DNA from: Autumnicola sp041679265
GTDB taxonomy: Bacteria > Bacteroidota > Bacteroidia > Flavobacteriales > Flavobacteriaceae
Assembly (NCBI RefSeq): GCF_041679265.1
Contig: NZ_JBGFSM010000007.1
Span: forward strand, 196,177 to 260,176
Direction of reading: 5' to 3'
Length of the DNA: 64,000 nt
Below are positions 51,739-59,791 of the stretch, piece after piece. The translations under genes and the position numbers were made by a program. Each line of letters starts with the position of its first letter. Positions within the stretch are counted from its first letter, which is position 1. The notes beneath the pieces were generated by a model that saw nothing but the letters and a program-made list of their open reading frames with translations, had not been told where the DNA came from and did no database searches.

Positions 51739-53316
51739 ATGTTTAAAAATCTTAATAAAGATTTGCCCGCAAGTATTGTTGTATTTTTTGTAGCTATCCC
51801 ACTATGCCTGGGAATTGCACTTGCCAGCGGAGCGCCTCTATTTTCCGGATTAATTGCGGGTATTATAGGTGGGATTGTAGTTGGATCTATTAGTGGCTCA
51901 AGCCTTGGGGTGAGCGGTCCTGCGGCGGGCCTCGCAGCTATTGTGCTTACCGCCATTACCACCCTGGGGTATGAGAATTTATTACTGGCCGTGGTTATTG
52001 GAGGGATTATCCAGATTGGTTTTGGTGCTTTAAAAGCCGGGATTATTGGTTATTATTTCCCATCCTCGGTTATTAAAGGAATGCTTACCGGTATTGGTAT
52101 TATAATTATCCTGAAGCAAATTCCTCATTTCTTTGGGTATGATGATGATCCACAGGGCGATTGGGCTTTTTTCCAGGTAGACGGGCAAAATACTTTTTCT
52201 GAAATTTTTAATACTGTAAACAGCATTAGCCCGGGGGCAACTTTAATCGCACTCATAAGTATGGCTATTCTCGTATTATGGGATGCCGTGCTTACCAAAA
52301 AAGCGAAAATCTTCAGACTGGTACAGGGGCCGCTGGTGGCAGTTGTAGTAGGAATCTTGTATTATCTGCTTACTGCAGATTCAGGAGTAATGGCTATCTC
52401 TCCCGATCATCTGGTGAGTGTCCCGGTGCCGGACAGTTTTGATTCCTTTATAGGACAATTCACCCTTCCTTCTTTTGAAATGATTGGGACGGTGCAAATT
52501 TGGGTTACCGGCTTTACCATTGCACTTGTGGCAAGCCTTGAAACGCTGTTGTGCGTGGAAGCCACAGATAAACTGGACCCTCATAAACGAACAACCCCCA
52601 CCAACCGGGAGCTGTTTGCACAGGGGAGTGGTAATATCCTTTCAGGTTTAATTGGGGGGCTGCCCATAACCCAGGTAATTGTTAGGAGTTCTGCAAATAT
52701 CCAGTCCGGCGGGCAGACTAAAATGTCTGCAATTCTTCATGGGTTTTTGCTGTTAATTTCCGTGATCATCATCCCGAATATCCTCAATTTTATTCCGCTT
52801 TCGGTATTAGCTGCTATTTTATTCCTCGTAGGTTACAAGCTTGCCAAACCGGCATTGTTTATACAGATGTACAGGGACGGATGGAAGCAGTTTGTCCCCT
52901 TTATAGTGACCATTTTGGGAATTGTATTTGGAGATTTGCTTGTAGGTATAAGTTTAGGATTGATTGTAGGAATTGTGGTTATCCTGATTAAATCTTACCA
53001 GAACTCCTTTTTCCTTCATATTGAACATGAGGATAACGGGAACAAAACCGTGAAGATGACTTTAGCTGAAGAAGTTACTTTTATCAATAAAGGAGCAATT
53101 ATCAAAGAGCTGAATAATCTTGAAGACGATTCTGTACTGGTTTTAGATGTTAGTAATTCCAAATATCTCGATAGCGATATTATTGAAATTCTTGATGACT
53201 TTAAGGTCAAGGCGGCTGAAAAAAATATCAGCATTAAAATAATTTCTGAAAGAGGTGTTGTAGAAAATCCGGAGAGTTATCGTGAGTTTTTTGCTTTAGA
53301 GAAGAAACCGGCATAA
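51739..53316 (+). CDS. SulP family inorganic anion transporter with STAS domain
   Basis: 525 residues. About eleven to twelve hydrophobic segments with the SulP start DLPASIVVFFVAIPLCLGIALASGAPL and GSSLGVSGPAAGLAAIV, then a C-terminal STAS domain (about 430-520, VLDVSNSKYLDSDIIEILDDF). SulP carriers move bicarbonate, sulfate or other anions. The carbonic anhydrase gene 117 bases downstream makes Na+/bicarbonate uptake (BicA-like) the best guess. The leader has a short inverted sequence GCAGG...CCTGC at about 51697-51720. Confidence 0.9.
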   Translation: MFKNLNKDLPASIVVFFVAIPLCLGIALASGAPLFSGLIAGIIGGIVVGSISGSSLGVSGPAAGLAAIVLTAITTLGYENLLLAVVIGGIIQIGFGALKAGIIGYYFPSSVIKGMLTGIGIIIILKQIPHFFGYDDDPQGDWAFFQVDGQNTFSEIFNTVNSISPGATLIALISMAILVLWDAVLTKKAKIFRLVQGPLVAVVVGILYYLLTADSGVMAISPDHLVSVPVPDSFDSFIGQFTLPSFEMIGTVQIWVTGFTIALVASLETLLCVEATDKLDPHKRTTPTNRELFAQGSGNILSGLIGGLPITQVIVRSSANIQSGGQTKMSAILHGFLLLISVIIIPNILNFIPLSVLAAILFLVGYKLAKPALFIQMYRDGWKQFVPFIVTILGIVFGDLLVGISLGLIVGIVVILIKSYQNSFFLHIEHEDNGNKTVKMTLAEEVTFINKGAIIKELNNLEDDSVLVLDVSNSKYLDSDIIEILDDFKVKAAEKNISIKIISERGVVENPESYREFFALEKKPA

Positions 53317-53433
53317 ATTTGATGAACAGGCGAAAAAAAGATGAAGGCTAAGATATTATTCTTTAACTTTTGAAGCCTTTTAAATACATTTAATTAACCC
53401 TATTATTGAAAGTAACCATAATAAGAAAAAGAG

Positions 53434-54075
53434 ATGCAAAAAGATAGTTTTTACAAACAGCTTATAGATAATAACAAAGGTTGGGTTGAAGAGCAACTGG
53501 CCAAGGATCCTGAATATTTCGAAAAACTTGCCAAAGGGCAGCAACCTCCCGTTTTATGGATTGGATGCGCCGATAGCCGTGTGCCTGCAAACCAGATTAT
53601 TGGGGCACAGCCGGGCGAGGTTTTTGTTCATAGAAATATTGCCAATATGGTAATACATTCTGATATGAATATGCTTAGCGTACTGGATTATGCCGTTAAC
53701 GCTTTAAAAGTGAAGCACGTTATTGTCTGCGGCCATTATGGTTGCGGCGGGGTACAGGCAGCCATGAAAAACAGCTCTATAGGAATTATAGATAACTGGG
53801 TTCGGCATATAAAAGATGTGTACAGGTTGCATAAAGACAGGCTGGATGCAATACAGGACGAAAAGGAACGTTTTGATACTTTTGTAGAAATAAATGTAAA
53901 AGAACAGGTGTTTGACCTGGCAAAAACTTCCATAGTGCAGGCGGCATGGCATAAAGAACAGGAACTGCACCTTCATGGCTGGGTATATGGCCTTGATTCA
54001 GGAATTATAAAAGATCTTGAAGTAAATGTAAGTAACGATTCTCAACTGGACCATGTCTACCAGTTGAATTTCTAG
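53434..54075 (+). CDS. can: Beta-class carbonic anhydrase
   Basis: 213 residues. Zinc ligands are Cys45 (GCADSR), His101 and Cys104 (CGHYGCGG), with the Asp47-Arg49 dyad. The length and sequence pattern fit the E. coli Can/plant-type enzyme. It interconverts CO2 and bicarbonate in the cytoplasm. The SulP carrier immediately upstream on the same strand would bring in its product or substrate anion. A hairpin terminator follows at 54102-54127. Confidence 0.96.
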   Translation: MQKDSFYKQLIDNNKGWVEEQLAKDPEYFEKLAKGQQPPVLWIGCADSRVPANQIIGAQPGEVFVHRNIANMVIHSDMNMLSVLDYAVNALKVKHVIVCGHYGCGGVQAAMKNSSIGIIDNWVRHIKDVYRLHKDRLDAIQDEKERFDTFVEINVKEQVFDLAKTSIVQAAWHKEQELHLHGWVYGLDSGIIKDLEVNVSNDSQLDHVYQLNF

Positions 54076-54101
54076 ATTAATTGATTAGTTAAGGGGAGAG
54101 G

Positions 54102-54127
54102 GCCGGGGCAATTTGTTCCGGCTTTTT
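54102..54127 (+). terminator. Rho-independent terminator after carbonic anhydrase
   Basis: GCCGG (54102-54106) pairs with CCGGC (54118-54122), extended by G-T-tolerant pairing of GGCAA with TTGTT, then TTTTT. Confidence 0.75.
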
Positions 54128-54130
54128 CAT

Positions 54131-54655
54131 TTATAAGGAAGCTTCTTCATTATTAAGAATATTTCTTTTCCTGGCCTCCCTTAGAATTGAAGGCAGCAAT
54201 GCGGGGGCAATAACTTCTACAGGTTTATAAAGCCGGGATTCTTCTAAGGTATCTTCTTCAATAAGATTAATTTCTTCATTGGTAGATTTAAAGAACATGA
54301 TGACCACGCTGGTAATAAAAGCAACCTTTAAAAAGCCAAATCCCGCGCCTAATAGTCTGTTAACAATACCTAAAGCAGCGAAACTGGCCATTTTGGTAAG
54401 GATTCTTCCGGCGAGAGAAATGAGAAATACAACAATAAAAAAAGTGACTGCAAAGGAAATAAGGTTTACATATTGTATATCCCAGTCTACATGCTGGTCC
54501 AGTAAAGCGCTTAAAATGTGGGAAAAATTAATGGCGGCATAAATGCCCACTACAATTCCCACCAGAGAAGCGACTTCAGCTAAAAGTCCTCTAAAGAAGC
54601 CGCGAATAATCCCATAGAGCAGGATAAGGGCCAGAATAATGTCTACTATATTCAT
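54131..54655 (-). CDS. CvpA family membrane protein
   Basis: 174 residues, four hydrophobic segments with the CvpA start MNIVDIILALILLYGIIRGFFRGL and the conserved GRILTKMASFAALGIVNRLLGAGFG. CvpA relatives are needed for colicin V production or envelope homeostasis in proteobacteria; in Bacteroidota the role is not settled. It is divergent from the gene at 54701. TATATTTG (54667-54660, minus strand) is a -7 box four bases upstream of the start, giving a very short leader. Confidence 0.9.
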   Translation of the reverse strand: MNIVDIILALILLYGIIRGFFRGLLAEVASLVGIVVGIYAAINFSHILSALLDQHVDWDIQYVNLISFAVTFFIVVFLISLAGRILTKMASFAALGIVNRLLGAGFGFLKVAFITSVVIMFFKSTNEEINLIEEDTLEESRLYKPVEVIAPALLPSILREARKRNILNNEEASL

Positions 54656-54659
54656 AAGC

Positions 54660-54696
54660 CAAATATAGCAATTCAGGGCTTAAGATAGTATCTTTG
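54660..54696. promoter_or_regulatory. Divergent -7 boxes between cvpA and the 118-residue gene
   Basis: Minus strand TATATTTG (54667-54660) for cvpA and plus strand TATCTTTG (54689-54696) for the gene starting at 54701. Each is four bases from its start codon. Only 45 bases separate the genes, so the two promoters overlap and may interfere. No good -33 TTG is visible for either. Confidence 0.5.
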
Positions 54697-54700
54697 CGCC

Positions 54701-55057
54701 ATGGCAAGAGATGAACAACTAAAGGAGCGCTGGGCGGTGTTGCAGGAAAAACTTTCCAACCAGTTTGCAGATGGAGATATGATGGACCTGGATGCGATTA
54801 TTTATATAATCGGGGTGCAGGAACTGGGACAAATCCACCGAAGGTTTAAGAAAGACCATAAACTGGACTTAATGCATATTGCTATTTGCCGTTTACTGGA
54901 GCCCTACGGTTATTATGAATTTGATTATTTTGATGAGGACGGCTGGCCGCATTATAAAATTATTGAGCAACTGCCGGTGCTTAAAGCCGGCGAACAGGCC
55001 GTTTTAATGAAAGAAGCCATTGTGCAATATTTTCTGGAAAAGGAGTATATTTCGTAG
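54701..55057 (+). CDS. Conserved Bacteroidota-type hypothetical protein
   Basis: 118 residues, soluble, mixed helical, acidic/aromatic. Motif-like stretches ELGQIHRRFKKDHKLDLMHIAICRLLEPYGYYEF and DYFDEDGWPHYKI (landmarks only) suggest a conserved fold, but I do not recognise the domain. It begins four bases after a -7 box and ends four bases before the ceramidase-like gene, so the two form a small unit. Confidence 0.75.
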   Translation: MARDEQLKERWAVLQEKLSNQFADGDMMDLDAIIYIIGVQELGQIHRRFKKDHKLDLMHIAICRLLEPYGYYEFDYFDEDGWPHYKIIEQLPVLKAGEQAVLMKEAIVQYFLEKEYIS

Positions 55058-55060
55058 AAA

Positions 55061-55753
55061 ATGACAACCCTTTTTACATTGCTGTCCTTTCCTAATGACA
55101 GTGGCCCAATTTACCAGGAAACCGTTGCAGGAAGGTTTCCAGTGGAACCATTCAATACTTTCAGCAATTTTTTGTTTCTGGCATTTACCATTTATTTTGC
55201 GAGAAAGGTTTATCCCAATTATAAAAATCAGCTTTTTCTCGCATACAGTCTTCCGGTGCTTTTTATAGGTTTTATTGGTGGTACAGTTTACCATGCCACT
55301 AGAAGCCATGAAATCTGGCTCATCCTGGACTGGCTTCCCATCCTGCTGCTATGCCTGGCGGTGTCAGTTTATTTTATCTTCCTTTCCAGCCGTTTCCTAT
55401 GGCAAAGGATTGTACTTGCGGCGATAGTGCTGCTCCTGGTTTTTGGAGTGCGCTATATTCCCTTTGGAAAATTCCAGATATCTATGAATTATGTAGGGAC
55501 CGCTTTGGGTTTATTGCTGCCAATTTTTGTTTATCTCTATAAAACCTATTTCAGGTCCTGGGGCACGATTAGCCTGGCAATATTAAGTTTTAGCATCGCG
55601 TTGTTTTTCAGGGTAATGGATAAATTTATGGATGACCTGGAAATGGGTACCCATTGGTTGTGGCATTCCTTTGGAGCGATTTCCGTATTTTTCCTGATGA
55701 AGTATATCTACCGGAGCAAAAGTTTACCGCGGCCTGCCCCTTCTGAAGCCTAA
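55061..55753 (+). CDS. Ceramidase-like CREST superfamily membrane protein
   Basis: 230 residues with about seven membrane helices. CREST-type features are visible: EPFNTFSNFLF (Glu/Asn and Ser region), GTVYHATRSHE (His), then the late GTHWLWHSFGA (paired His), which together resemble the zinc site of alkaline ceramidases. If active it would cleave an amide lipid in the membrane. Bacteroidota make sphingolipids and sulfonolipids, so a ceramide or N-acyl amine substrate is plausible. The preceding small gene is probably co-transcribed. Confidence 0.7.
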   Translation: MTTLFTLLSFPNDSGPIYQETVAGRFPVEPFNTFSNFLFLAFTIYFARKVYPNYKNQLFLAYSLPVLFIGFIGGTVYHATRSHEIWLILDWLPILLLCLAVSVYFIFLSSRFLWQRIVLAAIVLLLVFGVRYIPFGKFQISMNYVGTALGLLLPIFVYLYKTYFRSWGTISLAILSFSIALFFRVMDKFMDDLEMGTHWLWHSFGAISVFFLMKYIYRSKSLPRPAPSEA

Positions 55754-56030
55754 GGATCCTCACTTTTCAGCCGCCATGTAAAATTGTTAATTTACTGTTA
55801 GTGTCTGGTTAAAGATCAGAAATCGCTTCGCTGCAAGAAACAAGAATATAGATTTTATCGTAACTAACAGGTGATCAGTACAACTTTTCAGTTGCTCATT
55901 TCAGAAGATAAATTAATGGAAAGCATATCAAAAGCAAGCCTTAAAGACAGCAATAGCTTTAGATAGTTATATCCATGAAACTTTTCGATTTTTTATGAAA
56001 GTTTTACCGTGCGCCAGTGATTTACCATTT

Positions 56031-56072
56031 TACAGTCTACAGTCTACAGTCTACAGTCTACAGTCTACGGTC
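56031..56072. repeat. Heptanucleotide tandem repeat (TACAGTC x6)
   Basis: Five exact copies of TACAGTC and a sixth with one change (TACGGTC). It is the cleanest of the 7-base tracts in the window. Confidence 0.95.
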
Positions 56073-56133
56073 TTTTCTCAGGATTCCATTTTTTAATATC
56101 CTTTTAAAAACCCATTCAAGCCGCAATTTTTTA

Positions 56134-56141
56134 TAAATTTG
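56134..56141 (+). promoter_or_regulatory. Putative pheS -7 box
   Basis: TAAATTTG matches TAnnTTTG and lies 25 bases before the pheS ATG. There is no convincing TTG at the -33 distance. Confidence 0.45.
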
Positions 56142-56166
56142 CCTTTCTGAAAAAGAACTATCTCAA

Positions 56167-57186
56167 ATGATTGATAAGATAAAGGAGCATATTGCTGAAG
56201 TAGCTTCTTTTAAGGCTGAAACCTTAGAAGAAATAGAAGCTTTCAGGATCAAATATTTAGGGAAAAAGGGAATTTTGAACAGCTATTTTGCTGAATTTAA
56301 AAATGTGCCGAATGAGGAGAAAAAAGATTTTGGCCAGGCTATAAATCAGCTAAAGACCAGTGCACAGCAAAAAGTTTCCGCTTTAAAAGAAGAACTGGAG
56401 AGTAAGGAAGAGGAAAAGGGCATTTATGGTGATCTTAGCCGCCCGGCGGAACCTGTGCAGATTGGTTCCCGTCATCCTATTTCAATTGTAAAAAATCAGA
56501 TCATTGAGATTTTTTCCAATATTGGCTTTAATGTTTCCGAAGGCCCCGAGATTGAAGACGACTGGCATAATTTTACCGCTTTAAATCTTCCGGAGTACCA
56601 TCCTGCCCGCGATATGCAGGATACATTTTTTATCCAGACAAATCCTGATATTTTGCTTCGTACGCACACCTCCTCTGTACAGGTACGGTATATGGAAAAT
56701 AAACAGCCGCCCATAAGAACGATTTCCCCGGGAAGGGTTTTCAGGAACGAAGCCATTTCTGCACGTTCTCACTGCATCTTTCACCAGGTGGAAGGCCTTT
56801 ATATAGATAAGGATGTTTCTTTTGCAGATTTAAAGCAGACGTTGCTTTATTTTACCAAACAGCTTTTTGGGAAATCAAAAATAAGATTGCGGCCCTCTTA
56901 CTTTCCGTTTACTGAACCCAGTGCCGAGGTTGATATTTACTGGGGATTGGAAACCGAAACCGATTACAGGATTACCAAAGGGACCGGCTGGCTGGAAATT
57001 ATGGGCTGCGGGATGGTAGACCCCAATGTTCTTAAAAACTGCGGAATAGATCCTAAGGAGTATTCCGGCTTTGCTTTTGGAATGGGTATAGAGCGAATTG
57101 CCATGCTGTTGTATCAAATTGGGGATATAAGGATGTTCTATGAAAACGATGTGCGTTTTCTGGAACAGTTTCGCTCTTCTTTATAA
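56167..57186 (+). CDS. pheS: Phenylalanyl-tRNA synthetase alpha subunit
   Basis: 339 residues. An N-terminal coiled coil (about 1-85) binds tRNA, and the class II catalytic core follows: motif 1 SEGPEIEDDWHNF, motif 2 FRNEAISARSHCIFHQVEG, motif 3 GFAFGMGIERIAMLLY. It charges tRNA-Phe with the beta subunit (PheT), which is not next to it here, as is usual in Bacteroidota. The next genes are unrelated small ones on the same strand. Confidence 0.97.
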   Translation: MIDKIKEHIAEVASFKAETLEEIEAFRIKYLGKKGILNSYFAEFKNVPNEEKKDFGQAINQLKTSAQQKVSALKEELESKEEEKGIYGDLSRPAEPVQIGSRHPISIVKNQIIEIFSNIGFNVSEGPEIEDDWHNFTALNLPEYHPARDMQDTFFIQTNPDILLRTHTSSVQVRYMENKQPPIRTISPGRVFRNEAISARSHCIFHQVEGLYIDKDVSFADLKQTLLYFTKQLFGKSKIRLRPSYFPFTEPSAEVDIYWGLETETDYRITKGTGWLEIMGCGMVDPNVLKNCGIDPKEYSGFAFGMGIERIAMLLYQIGDIRMFYENDVRFLEQFRSSL

Positions 57187-57254
57187 AAAAATATTAATCC
57201 ATAGTCATAAGACAGCCGCAGCAAAGCTGAAAAATGACTTGTAATTTTTTAACT

Positions 57255-57431
57255 ATGAAAAAAACAGGTTTTATTATTCTTGCGGTGGTGATCCTTGGGA
57301 TCATCCTTTATGTCACTATTGTTATTAAAGTGATAGAATTTCTTTTTGGAGCGATTTTATTTATTGTCGCTGCGGTGATACTGTGGATTCTATGGACTAA
57401 AATTAAAGATAAAGTCGAAAAGGAGTTTTGA
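57255..57431 (+). CDS. Small membrane protein
   Basis: 58 residues from ATG 57255 (an in-frame ATG at 57234 adds seven). One long or two close hydrophobic segments (IILAVVILGIILYVTIVI; EFLFGAILFIVAAVILWIL) and a charged tail DKVEKEF. Its TGA overlaps the TTG start of the next gene, so the two are coupled. No function inferred. Confidence 0.6.
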   Translation: MKKTGFIILAVVILGIILYVTIVIKVIEFLFGAILFIVAAVILWILWTKIKDKVEKEF

Positions 57432-57823
57432 AGAAAGATATTGAGATCCCAAAAGTTGAAGAGGTACACGTTGCCGCGGTAAGGGAATTTAATGAGGAAT
57501 TCCAGACAAAAGAATGGAATGCTTATCTTATAAATAACCGCGATGATGCACTTGAAATGGTGTTGATAGTGGCCCGTGGGAAAAGCACAAAAAAGAAAAC
57601 TTCAGTCATGCGCCATAAACTGGAAAGGTTACCGGCACATTCTTATGCGAAAATTGAATTTATTCAGGACGAGGTCCTGCAGCTGGACAATGAATACCTG
57701 GTAACTTTTTTCGCGGAAAATAAAATGTACGAGAAAAAATTCAGCTTTAAGAAAAACAGCGTTTCAACTTCACGAATAGGCGATTTACCTGTTATTCCGA
57801 AAAAGGGCATTCTTGCAAAGTAA
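57428..57823 (+). CDS. Hypothetical protein with TTG start, coupled to small membrane gene
   Basis: 131 residues, soluble, start TTG at 57428 in the overlap TTGA. AGGAG (57421-57425) lies just two bases upstream, a canonical Shine-Dalgarno that is unusual in Bacteroidota, and supports this rare start. The product is beta-rich by pattern (HVAAVREFNEEFQTKEWNAYLINN; NEYLVTFFAENKMYEKKFSF) with no domain that I recognise. The strong hairpin at 57852-57886 ends the transcript. Confidence 0.7.
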   Translation: MKKDIEIPKVEEVHVAAVREFNEEFQTKEWNAYLINNRDDALEMVLIVARGKSTKKKTSVMRHKLERLPAHSYAKIEFIQDEVLQLDNEYLVTFFAENKMYEKKFSFKKNSVSTSRIGDLPVIPKKGILAK

Positions 57824-57851
57824 AGGGCAGCCAGAACAGGAAAATTAATTA

Positions 57852-57886
57852 AAAAGCCCCTTCATTCTTATAATGAAGGGGCTTTT
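57852..57886. terminator. Strong bidirectional terminator
   Basis: Perfect 15 bp stem AAAAGCCCCTTCATT (57852-57866) with AATGAAGGGGCTTTT (57872-57886), loop CTTAT. It separates the convergent 57428 and 57917 genes and can serve both strands. Confidence 0.95.
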
Positions 57887-57916
57887 ATCTGAATAATTTC
57901 AGCCTAAATTGAGTTA

Positions 57917-59569
57917 TTATAACTTATTTGAAGTATCTGTATAATCACCAACAATACTTACATCGTTTCCTTTTTTAACCTCACCATAAACATGAATACT
58001 GGAATCTTCCCCTACAAACTCCAGCGTAGCGCCGCTGTTGAGGTTAAAATCACCATATACGGTAAGGCTTCCGTCTATTCTAAGGGTGGATTTTGAGTTT
58101 ACTGTAAGGTTCTCATTTTTATTTGCTTGTCCTACAGCAAGGGCTCCACTCATGTTAAATTCTCCAAAGCTGTTAATATTGGTGCTTTTTTCAATATTAA
58201 GCGCTCCGCAGAAATTTAAGATACCACCTACATTAAGATGTTTTAAAGTTACAGAACCGCTATATGAAGCTACAGCACCAGAATTTACATTCAGGTTTTT
58301 GTCCCCGGAATAAGCATTATAATCTGAACAGGCGAGGAAATTTGTTTCTGCAGCAACAGGACGGCTCATTTTTAAAATTCTTAAACCTCCGGTTCCTGAA
58401 GCTACAAAGATATAATCTCCCTTAGCTTTAACATAGTTTGCAGAGCCGTCTATTTCAATTATTCCTTCTTCTACAACATTATTATTTTCGTCAAGTTTTG
58501 TAATACCAAAACCGGCACCACCATTACCCATTAAAACAAAATCATTAAAAGTGGTTACCGAATTGGTTACTTTATCACCTTCAGCTACTTCAGCTCCCGG
58601 GAGCATATGTATGGGCAGCCTGGATACTTCCTGACCGCTTTCCAAATTGTAAATTCCCACTCCATTAGGGCCTTCAGAAACCAAAAGCTGGTCATTAAGC
58701 AATTCAATTGTTCTTTTGGATTCAGCAATTAAGGGCTGTGTTTGGATCTCTTTTTCTACACCCAAAAGCCGGGGCTCAAGAATAAGCAGGTAACCATTTC
58801 CGCTTAATGCGACTATTTTTCCGTTTGGAAGTGCAGCAGCGGCACGTAAGTCTTCAAAATTAGAACCTTCCATTTCCGTAATAAGGGAGTTGGAATTATA
58901 GTAGCCTAAACTGCTCTCGCTCCCACTAAGGGCTATAAAATTATCTTCCTGGTATGGAAAAATATCTACGCCGGCCTGCCCTTGATAAAAGCGCTCTATG
59001 TGATTCTTTGTAGCCAGTTCCCCGTTAGAAACGTCTATTGATGCATAAAAAGCACGTTGGGAGCCGCTGGCCTGCCAGTTGAGAGCTCCGGTAAAAAATA
59101 CTTTATTGTTTCGGTAAAAGAGGGCATTCACGTCTGCAGAAGCAGTAGTCATCCTGCTCACCAATTTAGGGGCATACTTGTCGCTAATATCTATCACATC
59201 TATTCCTCCCAAATATGTTGGGCCTTCTTTGGTGTAGGCAACATAGGCATAATCACCATCAATATCCACGTGGTTGGCGCGCATCGCCTGCCCGTCAAGC
59301 ACAGGAGGATCAATAGTGGCAATTTGTTCCAGGGTGATTTTTTCAATTTCGGAATCTGCATCAATAACATCTGCGCTGCGATTATTGCTTACAGAAGTTA
59401 CTCCAAGAACTCCCACGCCATCATTGCTAAGGGATTTACTGAGTTCAGAAGAATTGTTGTCTACATTAAAAATATTTTCCTGAGATGAAGAATCGTTTAT
59501 ATCATTGGAATTACAGGAAATTAAAAAAGTGGAAGCAAGAAGACTTAGACCAAGTAATTTTTTAGTCAT
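57917..59569 (-). CDS. LVIVD-type beta-propeller lipoprotein with C-terminal beta-repeat domain
   Basis: 550 residues. Lipobox LISC (lipid Cys19) follows MTKKLLGLSLLAST. The middle part (about 85-405) has LVIVD-like repeats: DGDYAYVAYTKEG, GIDVIDISDKYAPKLVSRM, GDYIFVASGTGGLRILKMS, a propeller-like fold. The C-terminal ~120 residues (about 425-545) are short Asn/Gly-rich beta repeats (LNVNSGAVASYSGSVTLKHL; GDFNLNSGATLEFVG), like a right-handed beta-helix or bactofilin-like ladder. Probably a surface-anchored binding or polymerising protein. Function unknown. Confidence 0.8.
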   Translation of the reverse strand: MTKKLLGLSLLASTFLISCNSNDINDSSSQENIFNVDNNSSELSKSLSNDGVGVLGVTSVSNNRSADVIDADSEIEKITLEQIATIDPPVLDGQAMRANHVDIDGDYAYVAYTKEGPTYLGGIDVIDISDKYAPKLVSRMTTASADVNALFYRNNKVFFTGALNWQASGSQRAFYASIDVSNGELATKNHIERFYQGQAGVDIFPYQEDNFIALSGSESSLGYYNSNSLITEMEGSNFEDLRAAAALPNGKIVALSGNGYLLILEPRLLGVEKEIQTQPLIAESKRTIELLNDQLLVSEGPNGVGIYNLESGQEVSRLPIHMLPGAEVAEGDKVTNSVTTFNDFVLMGNGGAGFGITKLDENNNVVEEGIIEIDGSANYVKAKGDYIFVASGTGGLRILKMSRPVAAETNFLACSDYNAYSGDKNLNVNSGAVASYSGSVTLKHLNVGGILNFCGALNIEKSTNINSFGEFNMSGALAVGQANKNENLTVNSKSTLRIDGSLTVYGDFNLNSGATLEFVGEDSSIHVYGEVKKGNDVSIVGDYTDTSNKL

Positions 59570-59791
59570 AATTATAGGTTAAGGTTAGTATTATTTGGGC
59601 TGTAAAAAAATTTACAGGAGCAATAATAAAACAAAAAATTTAAACCACCTTGATTTTAATATTTTGATAATGAAATTAGTACGTTTATCGAAAATAAATG
59701 TCAGTTTATCGATATGCGAAAGCTTAGAATGGGAATCGGGATTACAAAAAAAGGAATATATGTTATTTAGCTATGAAATTTCAAACGCTGC

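Larger units (their letters stand above)
55754..56166. other. Gene-free stretch before pheS
   Basis: 413 bases without a credible gene. It holds the 7-base tandem tract at 56031-56072, a -7 box TAAATTTG (56134-56141) for pheS, and AT-rich sequence with no clear hairpin. Part of it (about 55800-55850) reads as decayed sequence with no recognisable product. Confidence 0.6.

Noticed and set aside
51687..51962. 91-codon minus-strand frame over the start of SulP
   Set aside because: Antisense to a well-supported transporter gene; no signals of its own.
56031..56072. Possible CRISPR array
   Set aside because: The units are directly adjacent 7-mers without spacers. No cas genes in the window.
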